Below are positions 37,671 to 54,485 of a stretch of 64,000 nt of DNA, in pieces (position 1 is the first letter of the stretch; the number at the start of each line of letters is the position of its first letter). Under the pieces are notes generated by a model. The model made no database searches and was not told the origin of the DNA. It saw only the letters and a list, made by a program, of their open reading frames with translations. A program made the translations under genes and the position numbers. Origin of the DNA: Helopsaltes ochotensis (taxonomy: Eukaryota > Chordata > Aves > Passeriformes > Locustellidae); contig VXBM01001294.1 in the NCBI GenBank assembly GCA_013400155.1, forward strand, positions 62,001 through 126,000. The letters are read 5' to 3'.

Positions 37671-37760
37671 CACACACACACGTGTGTGTTCCCATCTCTA
37701 TGCACGTGTGTGCACTTGTGCACACATACAAGCATGTGTGTATACTGTGTATGTTCTCTG
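37671..37760. repeat. Alternating purine-pyrimidine CA/TG tract
   Basis: CACACACACACGTGTGTGTG runs into further TGCACGTGTGTGCACTTGTGCACACA and TATACTGTGTATG words, so most of 90 bases alternates purine and pyrimidine. It is intronic to SYT1. The same tract is repeated at 39125-39214. Confidence 0.85.
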
Positions 37761-38125
37761 TATTTACAGAGAAATTTAGAAAACAGGCTGGCTGCTTAAG
37801 GGAGTTGGAATGGATGCATAAACCCCTCGTGTCTTGGGGCTCTGACACACCAGCACGGCCCATGACGGAACTGATGCTGGAGTGCCACTTCTATAGGAAT
37901 GGTGACCTCTGGCAAACAGGGTTAAACAAGTCCCACATGGTCTGTGTGAGCCCATCTGTCACAACTCATAGACAATTTTCCATCCATTTAGGCTGGGGCA
38001 CACTGGGAGGTGTTTGAGCCAGGCATTTATGTTTGTAGTTGTGTGCACATACACACACAATTCCTCTCTTTCAGGTCTTTAATATTTGTCAAAAGAGCAT
38101 AAACAGCTATATCTTCAGTGGAGTG

Positions 38126-38185
38126 NNNNNNNNNNNNNNNNNNNNNNNNNNNNNNNNNNNNNNNNNNNNNNNNNNNNNNNNNNNN
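38126..38185. other. Assembly gap, 60 N
   Basis: Sixty ambiguous bases. Open frames drawn through it are meaningless. Confidence 1.
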
Positions 38186-39579
38186 CTTTAAAAGGCTCTC
38201 TACATTAAATTTGTGCAAATTAAAATGGGAATTTTAAAGTACAACTGATCTGTGTCAGGAACACATGGCTGGAAATGAAAGGACCCATATTACTGAGGTA
38301 TTTACAGATACTGGCTAAAGAGCACTATGTGGGCAAATGCAGAAAGGCTTCTTCTTCGTCTTTTTCTTCTTCATAATTTAATTTAATTTAATTTAATTTA
38401 ACTTAACTTAATTTAATTTATTTTACTTCTTGACTGCCAGCATGGCATCTACCTCCTCCTCGGGCTGTAGGGTGTGCCACTGCGCGATGGGCCGCCGGGG
38501 GTTGGCCAGCATGTCCGACCAGTGCCGCAGCTCCGCGCCGGTGCTGTTGTAGCCCACAAAGACTTTCCCGATGGCATCGTTCTTGCCAATCTTGTCATAG
38601 TCCAAAACAGTCACAACAATCTGCACTTTCTGTAACGAGACAGAGAAGGAGCAGTGAGCATGACAGTAAGGGGAAGGTTGGCAGGGATGAATGTGGGGAC
38701 AGCAAGCCATGGAGAAGTCATGAAGGAGGAAGTGTGTGACAGCTGGAGTAGATTCCCCTAATGAGAAGGAAATTCAAGCTTTTTTTTTTTTTCTTGTGAG
38801 CCTTCCAAATAAAATCAGGTATACAACCTCCCTGTTAGCTTGAAACTTGCCCCCTTGCATGGAATAGCTTCATATGGAAATTGAGGTGGTTTTTTCTTTA
38901 ACAGATTAACAGCTTACAGGTGAATTAATTCAAAAGTCGTGCAATTTTACACACTCTTATTTTTTAAGTAAGTTAACAACTGAAGTTCAGAAATGGCTCT
39001 GTGTTTTCAATGCTGTACTCTTCTGTTAGTTGCTTTTCTATTTCTCAGCAACTCTGACCCATCCATCCATTATGCTAATCAGGTATTTTCAGATAAATTC
39101 AGAAGATAGCTCTTATGGTTACTACACACACACACGTGTGTGTTCCCATCTCTATGCACGTGTGTGCACTTGTGCACACATACAAGCATGTGTGTATACT
39201 GTGTATGTTCTCTGTATTTACAGAGAAATTTAGAAAACAGGCTGGCTGCTTAAGGGAGTTGGAATGGATGCATAAACCCCTCGTGTCTTGGGGCTCTGAC
39301 ACACCAGCACGGCCCATGACGGAACTGATGCTGGAGTGCCACTTCTATAGGAATGGTGACCTCTGGCAAACAGGGTTAAACAAGTCCCACATGGTCTGTG
39401 TGAGCCCATCTGTCACAACTCATAGACAATTTTCCATCCATTTAGGCTGGGGCACACTGGGAGGTGTTTGAGCCAGGCATTTATGTTTGTAGTTGTGTGC
39501 ACATACACACACAATTCCTCTCTTTCAGGTCTTTAATATTTGTCAAAAGAGCATAAACAGCTATATCTTCAGTGGAGTG
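38186..39579. repeat. Right copy of the 1394-bp duplicated block
   Basis: This is the second copy of the block at 36732-38125, starting at the first base after the gap. It is joined on its right to single-copy SYT1 intron at 39580. Together with the left copy this is the pattern left when two overlapping contig ends are placed side by side instead of being merged. Confidence 0.97.
38423..38629 (-). pseudogene. SYT1: Duplicate SYT1 terminal exon, probably an assembly artefact
   Basis: The sequence encodes the same 68 residues and stop as 36969-37175, with the same acceptor and flanks. On the - strand it is met first after the exon at 42878-43011, so an automatic gene model may use this copy as the last exon. 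The downstream 3' UTR is only contiguous with the left copy. I treat it as a ghost exon and not as a real second exon, because the two copies show no difference and meet at the gap. If it were real, either copy would yield the same protein. Confidence 0.85.
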
Positions 39580-43051
<3,472 letters not shown>

Positions 43052-46000
43052 TCAGTGTGTTTTCCACAAATTTTAATCCCATACACATAAGAGGAGATTA
43101 AAAAAACCCAACAGACAACATTTACAGCTTGTATTTAAACAAGTTCTTAATTTCCAATTTTTCTATAGAAAAACTGTACGATTATGAAGTATGGGAAAAG
43201 GTACAAGGTATTTATTGCATTATCTTCTTAACATCCTGAAGGTGGAGTAAATTCCACCTAACTTAGTTCTACAGCTTATTTAACCATCCTGCTAGCATTT
43301 CTTAGCAATGGTTTGTGAGTGGTTTTCCCAAGACCGGTGAGTGCTGCCAAATGCACACAGCAGGTACAGAGCTGGCATGGCTGGATGCCCTACAACCACC
43401 TGGCAACTATTCCATCACTCCTTGGGCAGGTGCTGGCCGTGGATTTCCTGTCCTCTGACCTCCCTGGTGAGCTGTCACTGACAGGGTCCAGCGCTGCCTG
43501 GCAGGAAAGGACTCTGTCCCTTCAGTACCAGCCCTCTGCCTCAGTGCTGCACACAGCCAGGGTCCATGGGGCCACAGTGCTGGTATAAATTACAGATTGG
43601 CTTTGCCACTCTCTATTGAATTCCCATTGTCATTTCAAACAACTTCTGGTGGTGAAGGAACAGAACTCATTTGGTACCTATTCAGGTATTCCTTGTGCGA
43701 GCAAAACCTTCCTGGACATTACAGCCCTGATGAGGTATCTCACTGATAATAATTTCAGTGGAAGTTTTGCCTGCTTAAAAGAATAGTACTGTGAGTCCTT
43801 AATCCATTACAAGAGCCATGTGGCTGTCTGGAGAGTGAACTAACATTCTTCCATGGAGCTGGTAATTTGCAGTACCCTCACTGAGTTCAGCTAGTCTTCT
43901 GTTTAGGCTTACCACAAAGCAACATCGGAGGCATCCCAAGCTCATACTTTTCAACAACCTGTATGTTACTGTCACCAAAATTTGGGTAGGTACCTCTTTG
44001 GTTTTAGGCAACTGAACTGTGACATAGATCAAGGCAAGCTTCCCTTGAGTGAGCTGGTAGGAACTGTATAAAATGCCTGTCAGACATAAGTCACCTGCAG
44101 CATAAATAAGGGAGCCTGAAAAATGCGAACTATCATGAGAGAGGGCTTCTCCTTTCCCTCCTGAGAAAAAGCTGGGGACAAAAGAATGCTGCACTTAATA
44201 TGAGCAAACCATGCTTTATTGATTCTGCAATGACGTTAATCTTTAGAAGAGTAATTGCACTTTTCTACAGTCAAAATACGCCTTTCTGTGGAAGTCCTGG
44301 GTGGTCAGGATAGTTAAGCTGCTGGAGTCGCTTGATCACAGTTTACAGTTCCTCTGAAGGAAGCCTAATTTTGGTAGTGGATTCTTCAAGACAGCAGACA
44401 AGGGTATACAGAGATTCAATGGCTGTGAGAATGAATTAGAGAAATTCTAACTTAGGAATAAGCACATATTTTAGTAGTAAGACTGAAACAGCTGGAGTAG
44501 CTTCTCCAGTGGTGAACTCTCTGTTCAGAGGGTTAAGACTCCTTCTCCCTCAAAAGACTCAAAGTTCAAACAGAAATTAAATCTGGGTAGGTTTAGGCTT
44601 CAGGCAAGATGGAATTTTAAGGGTTCCTTGTGGCTGCACAATTTATGAATTAAGGAGTATCATGTGAAGAGCAGAATGCTAGCAAAAAGCCAACAGAGGT
44701 CTATTTCTTTTTTAATACTGAGTTCAAGATCACTGCACACTGGGTTTTGAAGATGGAAAGGAGGCGAATCTGGACTTCTTCAACATTAGTTCATGCTTGA
44801 GAAAAGCTCATCACTTTCCCTGAGGCTCCATGCAGAATGCAAAACTGTCCTAACTTCAAAATGATGGTTTAAGTATACCTAATATGTACTGAGAAAGTTT
44901 AGCAGTCAATGAGTCAGTGGTATAGTGTTAAGAAATGAGAATGAGGTAAGATGGTTTAAAAATATAATTTGAGTTACGAGACTGGAAGGCTAAACAGTAC
45001 AGTGATATATTAAGGGTATTAAACCGGAATAATTTATTAAAATAAATGCAGGTGATATAAGCCAATCATTTGCTGATCTGTGCCTTTGCACAAACAATAT
45101 ACACAAGTCTGATGATTATTCTTATGTCCTTAAGGAATTGTACAGTAAGATTTATAAAGGGATGCAGAAAGAGTCCTATATTGATAACAAAATCTATATT
45201 TTAGAGAAGAATATATTTAAACTAGAATTCAATGTATGTGAATGCTGGTATACCTATGCGTACATTCACTTTAAATTATTTGCTTCCAGTAACTTTCTAA
45301 AATTTCTATCTTCATGCCTGTATTAGAGCAAAACCTGACCTGGACAACTCACAGCCAAGGGACAAGACCTACAAGATATGTTTCTGTGGTTTCTTTTTCA
45401 TGTCCTGATCAGCTTGTTCTGGTTGTCAGTCTGGGGAGTTGAGTTAGGCTCAGTCAAATGCCAGTTCTTTAGTAGGAAAGACCCAGTGGTGCCACTGTAG
45501 TGCAGAACTGAGTGGCAGAAATACCAAATGGAGCACAGAATGGGATGTAACATGATAAAATAATCCAATTTTCTTTCATCTGAGGGTAAAATTGTCATAC
45601 TAATCCAAACAGAAACCTATCACTTAGCTGTTTCTTCTTTTCTTGTTTCACAGGAAGGTATTGTATTATAGAAGTTTCCTTATCACAAACATCTAAAATC
45701 AGAACAGGGTGTCCAGCTCAAGTAAGTGGGCCATTGGCTGAGTTTATCCTCATTAGATGGTATATCCACTTCATTGTTTTTGAAGTATCCTGATCCTAAC
45801 TAATTTTCCCCTCTGCTCATTCTTCTGTGTCCCATATATGAGCCCCTCCACCACTGCACCATCTTCAGTTACATTTTCCCATGTTCCACGTTAACTCCCT
45901 CAACTCCCCAGTAATCTATTTGCTTCACTCTAACCAGAAAACCTGATACCTAAGCACAGACTTTCTTGTGACTTCATGATTTAATCTCTGAAAAAGACAG

Positions 46001-46903
46001 ATTCTTTTCCACTAAATAACAGAAGCTGAACTGCTGGAATCAATTACTGGAAGAAGGGATGATAATCTAAAGAAAGCAGAATCCCTGGGAAGTGCAAGTC
46101 TCCAGTGATTTTTGTGAGATAAGGTTTAGTGCTAATGGAAACGTCTCCTCTCTACTTGCAACATAACCTCAGTGCTGGCCCCATTAGTCAGGCTGAGTAA
46201 TACTTTAACATGCAAATAGTCTCACTGAAGAACTGAGACTAGTAAGGATGAACTGATATTACAACCCTGCAATGAAAAAATTGCCCGTTAAATGCCTAGC
46301 CTGATCATAAAGGGCAATGCCAATGAAATTAGGCATTTCTCTTTATGTACCCTGGACGGTTATCTCATTCCAGAGTAAATAGCTATCTTTAGTCAAATTG
46401 ATTGCACCCCGGAATATTTATTTCTCTCCATGGGTAAACATCAGAGTATTTTTAATGAGTTTGATTCCTTTCAGGTAAACATTACATCCACAGGTATCTC
46501 TGGATGGACCACACCCATCTATCTGGAAAAAAGATGTTGCACCCAGATGTCCCTTTGCTGAAGGAGACAGAACAGCTTTGCTTCCCTTGCTTAATAATCC
46601 ATTTTAACCAGTGTGTGGGACTAAATAAAACTGTGCTATTTATTCCCTCATTAACAATCTACCCAGGAATGCTAAAATGATGTACAATTCACAACTAATT
46701 GTGCATTGTGGATCTCACAGTAATGTCTCAATGGAGGCTAGCTGATCTGCTCTTAAAATGGAGGACCAGCTGACACATTTTGTTTTCCTGAAGTTTGCAG
46801 TAAGATGCCAATACATTATTTAAGAAGTAATCAACATGGTATGTAATATCAAGATTTCTACAGTAATCTGAGCCACGAGGCATATATAGATATACATACG
46901 CAC

Positions 46904-46913
46904 ACACACACAA
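46904..46913. repeat. Short (CA)n tract
   Basis: Five CA units following a TATATAGATATACATACG stretch. It is minor. Confidence 0.8.
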
Positions 46914-49900
46914 CTGGAACTCTCTTAAAATAATGACTGGTTACTGACCTTGTAGACAAGATGCACTTAGTTGGTTAAGAGATTTTACAAAAGCAAACTT
47001 TAAAAGGGAAGAAGTACTACAAATCAAAAGAGGAAAATTGTGGCAAAAGACAATATGTCAGGAAAAGGCAGAACTTGAGAATGACTTTTTTAAAAAGGTT
47101 TTTAAGATGAAAAATGTTAGAGGGTTAAGTAGCTAATGAAAATTATTTTCCACATACGTAGGAGAGAATTCAGCATACAAATTTCCATTTCTATGGATCT
47201 TCAGGGAAAAAGCATCAGCAACATAGCTTGGGATGGTTTTACTACAAAGGCTTATTCTGAATACAAACAGAAGGACAGTGCCCATCCTTTTAAAAATAAA
47301 ATTAAGGCTTTGGCAATCTAATAAAAACATGAAAAGGAAAGCATCTAGAAGTTGATAAATTTGAAAAATGTCACAGGGATAACACTGGAATTCATTGTGT
47401 GTGCAGTTACAGTCCCAAGGTTGTGGGCAGGGGGAGTTTAATGGTTTAAAGAAAAAAATCCCATTCAGGTTGTGCAGTGAGATCAGAGAAAATACTCTAC
47501 AAGCCTTGAGAAAGCCTAACATGATTAACAGGAAAAAAAGTGAGCCAGAACAAACTAGTCATAGATACAGCTGAATAGTTTCATATGACAAAACACTGTA
47601 ATAAGATGTTCTCAACTAAAATGTAGAAATGGTGAAGAAATACAGTGCCAGAACTGCCTCCAGCTGTATTTTTGTCTCCAAAATGTTCAGGATAACTGGG
47701 TGCTCATTAGCACGTGTTTTTTCCCATCAGAAGAAAATTTATGCACGATCCATGCCAAAGCTCAACATCACTGACATTTAGAGCTAAAGTGTCAGCAGAC
47801 AGTGGAGTTTCCATTCCAGGAAGCAGAATGAATTCATGAAGAGCTTGTAAATTGATTCAAGAAGTAAAGAAAATGAGGTTTGGAAGTGCAGCTTTCCAAA
47901 TAGCTGTGCAAATGCAGTCAGGACAGAGGTGACATGCAGAGTGCGTTGTTAGTTCCAGGCTGAAGAACCACTCATCCTGCAGCACAGCACTGTGGTGGAA
48001 AGCCAAGGAAAGACCAAGCCAGGGGCTTAGACCAGAGCTCCAGCAGGGTCAATACTGCACCCTCAGCCTGTTCCCCTTCTGTGCAAACAGGCTTCAGGTG
48101 AAGTTCTCTTGGCCAGCAGTGGGGAAAACAGCCATTTAATACAGCAAACAACCTTCTTTTCTATAGAGACTGTATCTGAGATGGAGGCTGGCAGCACGGG
48201 CAATACCTGCAGGCCTTTGGGGAGAAACAACAGCACAGGCCAGAGTCAGGATATGGAAAGCAGCAGGGCTCTAAGAGCAAAGCAAAACAGGAAGAACTTT
48301 GCTGGGAGTTCCCACAGATTTGCTGATTTTTCCCAAGAACCATGGGACATGCTCCCTCTGTGGGCATATAAACCCTTCCTCCCGAGGGAGAGGGACAATT
48401 CACATGATGCCTGTGGTATCCAGGCCATGGATCATTTCCCCTTTTTCTCTTCTGTTTATTCATGTTTGCATGAGAGCAGATAAAATAATCTCTGAAATAA
48501 TGAGTTTAGAGTGATACTACATTTTCTCAGCTAGCATTTTTTCAGATGAATGGAAAGTTTTGAATGAGAAGAAAAGCCAGAGGGGGAAAAAACAATATGT
48601 GCTATAATGACTAAGAAGCACAAGTACCTTCTAGACTGCATAAAAATTATAGTTTATATTCACTGACACAAGCTGTTGGGCCTTCTACCTTCCTCCACAA
48701 ATGAACAAATTAGAAGTTAGGATATTATTTTTAAGGAGCAGCTGATGTCCCAAGAGAAATATTGGAAAACACTCTCACATTGGAAACAGTTCTCTTGGGC
48801 ATAAACTATATAGTTTTTAAGGTTTTTAAAATCAGATTTCCTTAAAATATGACTTTTTTTGAAGTTTATTTGCTACAGAATGTAGCAAAATATGCTGATA
48901 TTTTGTTACTCTCATCACACTTTCAATAACTCCACCAGGCTGCAGATTACTTGATATTATGGGCCAAGCCTTTAGCAGTACCCAGCACCCAGATGAGAGG
49001 TGAGTAGCAAAAGGTATTTGCTGTAGGTTCCTGTGCAGTGTCTGTGCCAGTCCTGACCCCAGCAAAACACATTTTAAAGCCCCTTTTACTAAGGGGGCTG
49101 AGGACTGTGTGTGGAGACTCTCCCAACACCAGCCAGCAGGGTACTGGCCATGGATGGGGTTGAGAAGCTGCAGGCAGTCCAGCTGGGCTGTCAGAATGGC
49201 CGTGAGAGCTGTGACCAGTTTAACCCTAAAAAGCTCCTACCACACTTGTCAGTGTCTGTCTGTCTGTGCCATGGAGGGATGCTCCAGACCCAGTGCACAC
49301 ACACAGAGCACATGCCCATCACGCTCCTTTGCGCTCAGATGTCACAGTGTAACGAGTTAGATGACTTTGGATTCCATATTTCCACCAGCATCTTTAAAAG
49401 AAGATGCTTTAAGACTGGGCAATTTATAAATGAAAATGGTTTTAATTTCATATTCAATAACATTAGACAGAGTCTCAAAGGAATAATGGAATACAGGAAT
49501 CCATTTATAGTGGGGAAGAAGGGGTTGGTATTTATAAAAGTAACAATAGCCTGCCTGGAATGAAAAGAGTTAAATGGAGAGTGTAGCAAAGCAGTCACAA
49601 AATAACAACTCTTCACTGGTGTGCAGTTATATGAACATCAAGTTGCTACTGAAATGCTGAATTCAGAGAACCACGGAGCTTTGGGAAGAAGGAGGTACTG
49701 TAAAACTGACAGCCAGCCAATGATTCCCTCACCCAAGAATCCCAAACTGAGGCTGCTGAACATGAGAGCTGACAGTGGAAACAGAAATGTTCACAGTGGC
49801 CTAAGGGCTATTCAGCCAGCTCTTGAGTGTGCAGTTCCACCCACAGTGCTTCCAACTGGAACATAACAACAAATGTTACAGTGCCAGATGGGGAAAGTAG

Positions 49901-52671
49901 AAGAAAATGGGAGGGGGAAAAAAAAAAGAAAAAGAAAAAAAGGAAAGATTCTTATTTAAAACCAGCACAAATTAGTGCTTATGAGCTTATGACTAAGTTT
50001 ACTGCCAGAGCACGGGCAGCTGATCTGTCTGTTGTATCCAAGGGGTTCATTTCAGCACAGTTACACACAGACAAAACAAATAGTTTTATAAAGCACAACA
50101 AATGTGGGTTGAAACAACAGGAAAATGCACCTTGAGTTTTGGCTGTGGGCAAACACAACGTACTCTTGTGGAAAAGCAAAGCTACTCAACCAAACACCTT
50201 GTAAATGTGATTACATGGAAACTACATGCATCAAAGCAGTAAACCTTGTTCTCCTGTATTTGCACCAAAAGGGGAGGAACTCACTGCTCAAGAAAGTTGA
50301 ATGTAGTGAGGAGGGGGAGAGACAGCATGGTATTGTAAAATTTTAACATACTGGAGAAGGGCACCTGTAATCTTAGATAACAAATAAAGCAATAAAAATG
50401 CATATTGCAATACCATGCTTGTATACAAGTAGAAAGAATACAATAGCAGCTAAGATGAAGGAGGTATTTATAGCAAATAATGGGAAGGCATTAATTTGAG
50501 CTGCTGATACAGGCAGACTCTCCAGGACAGGAATCCAGACTGAAACCAAACTGGCAATACCTCAGGCAGCAAATTCCAGCAGACTGCTGAGTTAGGATTT
50601 AGATAATGCCTTTTGATGATGTAGAGGAAAAAAAAAAAGAAATTTTTATTTATTAAATTGATGGCAGTGAAAATACCAGAAGATAATACGTAGAGGCTTA
50701 GAGAGATTCAAAATACTGTCCTCAAGTGAACTGGGGAGGAGGGAAGGGGGAATACACATGGACTGAGGAATAACAACTGGCAGAAGAGTGAAGAGGGAAT
50801 CAGAAGCGCAGATTACAGAACACCCCAAGTTAAAAAACAGGTCTTGTGGGATGTCTTAGCTGAAAACAACTGGAGCTTGGGTGCATAATGATGTTCTGCA
50901 CTGGACTGTCAGTGAGTGCCTTGAAGCCCTCCAGAGCTGGGCTGGTTTGGGGGCAGAGCCACCCCACCTCACTGAGGCACACACTGCTGAGTGGAGACCT
51001 GTTTTAGTTATTTCCCCACTCCCAGAACCTCACCCATCACAAAGACCCCAAATCCAACAGCTGTGAGGGAAAATAAGTCCTAATCTAAAACTTCACTGAG
51101 AATAGATAGGCATTCCAGTATTACTGGGTAATAAAGAAAACCACATCTGAGTGAGTGTCAGTATCACTCCAAGGAATTCCTCTACCCTGAAACACAGAGA
51201 AAGTCTGTTAAAAACAAAAATTGGTCTAACTAGTGTATTAGCAATCTACTGTAGCAAGAATATACATTTGTTGTCCCAACTCTCCAAGTCAACATTGCCA
51301 CGGAAAGGTTTTATAGCTTGACTGAATTTCAGCATGGCATTACTGTGTTGTGATTGTCTTTACATGGAAAAAAGCGAATATACTCCCTGCTAAGGGGTAA
51401 TCTGTGTACTCTTCCACAGAGGGTTAGAAGCAACACACTCAGAACCAGGCAAAGTCAGTTATAAAGGCTGTCTCAGACCAAAACTACTGAACTATCATGT
51501 TGTTTAACCATGAAAATTTTCTTCAAATGCAGCAAACCCAGTTATGTTCCTGCATTCCATCCATACCCTCACAGGCCAAAATAACATTAGGTGAGTTGAG
51601 AGGAGAATCAGAGAACAGAAAAAATAGAAAAGCAAAAAAGCAGTAGGGAGTTTTATCTACCTATGATCGAAAGGGTAGGAAACACCCAATTACTTTAGCT
51701 GGTACAAATGAGTCACTAGAAAAATGCAAGCCAATATACTGCAAAATAATTCTGATGCTTTTAATAAAAATGTAGCACAGCCACTTTATAAACAGCTTCT
51801 CTCATCCAGGTAAACTTTCAGTCCCAGACAATGTGAAAGAGACATGTTTTTTTTTTTTTATTCTGATGATTAAACTGGAGATAGCACAGAACTTATGCTG
51901 CAGGAATGCTGCAGTATAGAAAAAATAGTGTTACAACATCAGTGTCTACCAGTAAAGCAGCCTAATCTGAACTCTTCACAGCTGAGAAACCAACTCCAGT
52001 TGTGCTTTATCAAGGTTGATATTTATTTTAAGAGCATATAAAGACTTTCAAACTGCTTTTCATTTATCAGTGGCTGCATGTATAAAGGGATTCCATCAGC
52101 ATCTAGTCCTCAATCTCAACTTGAAATACTCAGTACTTTATCTACCTGCGAAGTTTATATGATTCTTAGTTCTCATTTTGTTTTCATTATTTTGCTGTTG
52201 GATTTGAGTTTCAAGGAAAAAACCATAAATAGAAGGAAGACGGTACATGAATGTAGTCTTGCTTTTAACCCACAAAACATGCATTCAGAATTACTTGGAG
52301 AAAATACTCAGCAGCTCTCTTTCCCCTCCTATTCCTGCCTCCCAACAAAACCAGTATCTGTTAAGCAGGATTTTGGGAATTCATATAGGCTATTTGTGGC
52401 ACCTAATTTTAGCATGACTCGGAGGATCAAACTCTTCACTGCCTCAACACACAGACTATCCATCCCATATATGAAACCTAAGGTAACACACTATACAGTT
52501 AAGTTTTTTGAACTTTTTTAAACACAGAGGCCACAAGAAACCTTTCCCTATTCCCTGCTCAGAACCATGGCTAAGGACAAGCTTAGCTGACGGGCTTCCT
52601 GGCGAGAATATTCCTGGAACACTGCAAGGCAAGAACTGCATCTGCTCAGGGAGTGGAAAGGGCTATTCTGG

Positions 52672-52692
52672 ATTATGATTCTCAATCATAAT
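52672..52692. repeat. Perfect 9-bp inverted repeat with 3-base loop
   Basis: ATTATGATT and AATCATAAT flank CTC. It is a tight, AT-rich hairpin in the SYT1 intron with no known role. Confidence 0.85.
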
Positions 52693-54194
52693 GTTGGGAA
52701 AACCAGTTTTGTTTTGGATTAAATTTAACCACAGTAAGGAAAAAGAGATCAAAAGTAGATTTTATTGGGATGGACAGTAATTTCGTCTCAATCCCATCAT
52801 GAGAAGTTACAAGGTAGGTTAAATTTATCGGCAATTTCAACTGAGTTCAGCTAAATCATATCTGTTTTTCAAACACGACAGCTGAGTGAAAGCCTATTTT
52901 TTAGAATCCCCCAACCCCCCAGGTTTTAAAAGCCTGAAGGTCAGATTTTTAACTCGAGTACTTGCAGAGAAAGAGCTGGGAGGCTGCACGCCTGCTCGCA
53001 TTCCTGTCGATTACACATAATGAGAAGCAGTGACCCGAAACTTAAGGCAAATTTTTACTTAGACAAGAGTAACATTGAGATTATGTTTACTGAAGAGTCA
53101 TGGAAGTGCTGAAGTCCTTGGGAGAACAAAGTGTTTACTTTTTTTTTTAAACTCCAGACAAGTTACAAGAAAGAACAAGATGAGGAGTTATTTAAGAGCT
53201 AAGATTCAAGAAAAAGAACAAGCGCTCAAGGCCAACAGCATCTGCATTAGGAACACACTGCTGAGAACATTAGTCCTGCTATAAGACAAGAGGACAGATA
53301 ACTTGAAAAATGGTGCCATTAGGTGAAAGATGGATGTATTTATAACACCACCAATAGCTCCTGCCCCAAATTCTTCCTCAAATTGCCCCAGTCAGTTAAT
53401 GGCACAAATGGCTATTTGACTGACATGTTCACCACTGACTCTGCACCACTTTAGTTTAAAAGTCAGTCAAACGTGACACAACCTTTCAGAAATCCAAGGG
53501 TACATTATAGCTTTCAGCTCAGATACCTGCTACAAATTTCTACAGCAGATAGCCTATTTGGTACAGAAGTGGTGGAGCGTGCTTCACTGACAAACCAGAT
53601 TGAATCTGGGCAGCTCAGTGTATTTCTGCCTGCTAGTCCATTGAACAAGATCTTGATGCAGCCTAGTCAGTGGATCATGACCTGTAATGAAATCAAATAA
53701 CCCAGGAATCCAAAAAGCATATATGAATTTCTGAAACCCTTTGGCTCTTCAGAATTGAAAGAAGGAGTATTTGAAAAGCCAAGCCCGAGTGTTTGTGGTT
53801 ACTAGATGAGGAGGAGGAGGATGCTAGAGGAGGGAAACTGCTGTTTTTATTTGTAATCAATAAATAGAAACCATAGTAAGGGAAAAGTGGATGACAGTGC
53901 ATCCAAGCCAAGATAGTACTCATTGTGTATAACAGAAAGAAGAAGTAATTTCAGTAAAACTAGGTTCACAAAACAGTACTCTTTTCAAGCAGCATTCACC
54001 AAAGTTAGAATATATTTTCAAAAGTATCAACTATTTGTAGATAGGTCTGTTTTCCAAGGCACGTAGCTCCTGTTAGAAATCACTGGTATGAAGAGGAGGC
54101 AATCAATTCCTCTGGAATCCCAGGCTTCAGCTTTCCTCTGGAAACTCCTATTGAACATTTCTCTGCATTAGTCAGTATCTAAGTGACAATAGGC

Positions 54195-54214
54195 TTTTTT
54201 TTTTTTTTTTTTTT
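54195..54214. repeat. T20 homopolymer
   Basis: Twenty consecutive T. This would be an A-tail on the - strand, but no retroposed body is recognisable beside it. Confidence 0.92.
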
Positions 54215-54439
54215 GCTTGTGAACAAAGACAGTCAAGGCATTCACTCAGTAGCAATGAGAAATAATTGAAATTCTTTCTGTTTACTGTATATGCCACAAA
54301 TGGCAATCAGCAAGCAGTGATATTAAACTTGTTGGTTTCAATTAGACAAAACATTCTCCTGTTAAAAATGAAGATCAGAAATGTTGAAAAGAACATGCTA
54401 ATGAGAACTGAGATTTTAAGTTAAAAAAGAAAGCACCAT

Positions 54440-54485
54440 ATTTAGCAGATAATAAACCTGCTATTTAGCAAATAATAAACCTGCT
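54440..54485. repeat. Two-copy tandem duplication, 23-bp unit
   Basis: ATTTAGCAGATAATAAACCT plus GCT at 54440 is followed at once by the same 23 bases with a single G-to-A change. Confidence 0.93.

Larger units (their letters stand above)
36732..38125. repeat. Left copy of a 1394-bp duplicated block flanking an assembly gap
   Basis: Every base I compared in this block recurs at an offset of exactly 1454 bases (38186-39579). The block ends at the base before the N run, and the other copy begins at the base after it. It contains the start of the SYT1 3' UTR, the terminal exon and about 950 bases of the last intron. Identity includes the pentanucleotide repeat and a CA/TG tract, which would normally vary. 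Confidence 0.97.

Noticed and set aside
38027..38218. 63-codon - strand frame across the gap
   Set aside because: About a third of it is translated from N.
38423..38629. Real tandem duplication of the SYT1 terminal exon (alternative last exons)
   Set aside because: The copies appear identical through introns and microsatellites and meet exactly at an N gap. An assembly overlap explains this better than biology.
43799..44194. 131-codon - strand open frame upstream of the SYT1 C2B exon
   Set aside because: It was tested as a possible earlier SYT1 exon because of strand and position, but no C2-domain motif is present.
48109..48483. 124-codon + strand open frame
   Set aside because: There is no family resemblance, and it is shadowed by - strand frames of similar length over the same bases.
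49111..49563. 150-codon + strand open frame
   Set aside because: It lies in the SYT1 intron, has no recognisable domain, overlaps several other frames on both strands, and its composition changes abruptly along its length. It is most likely chance.
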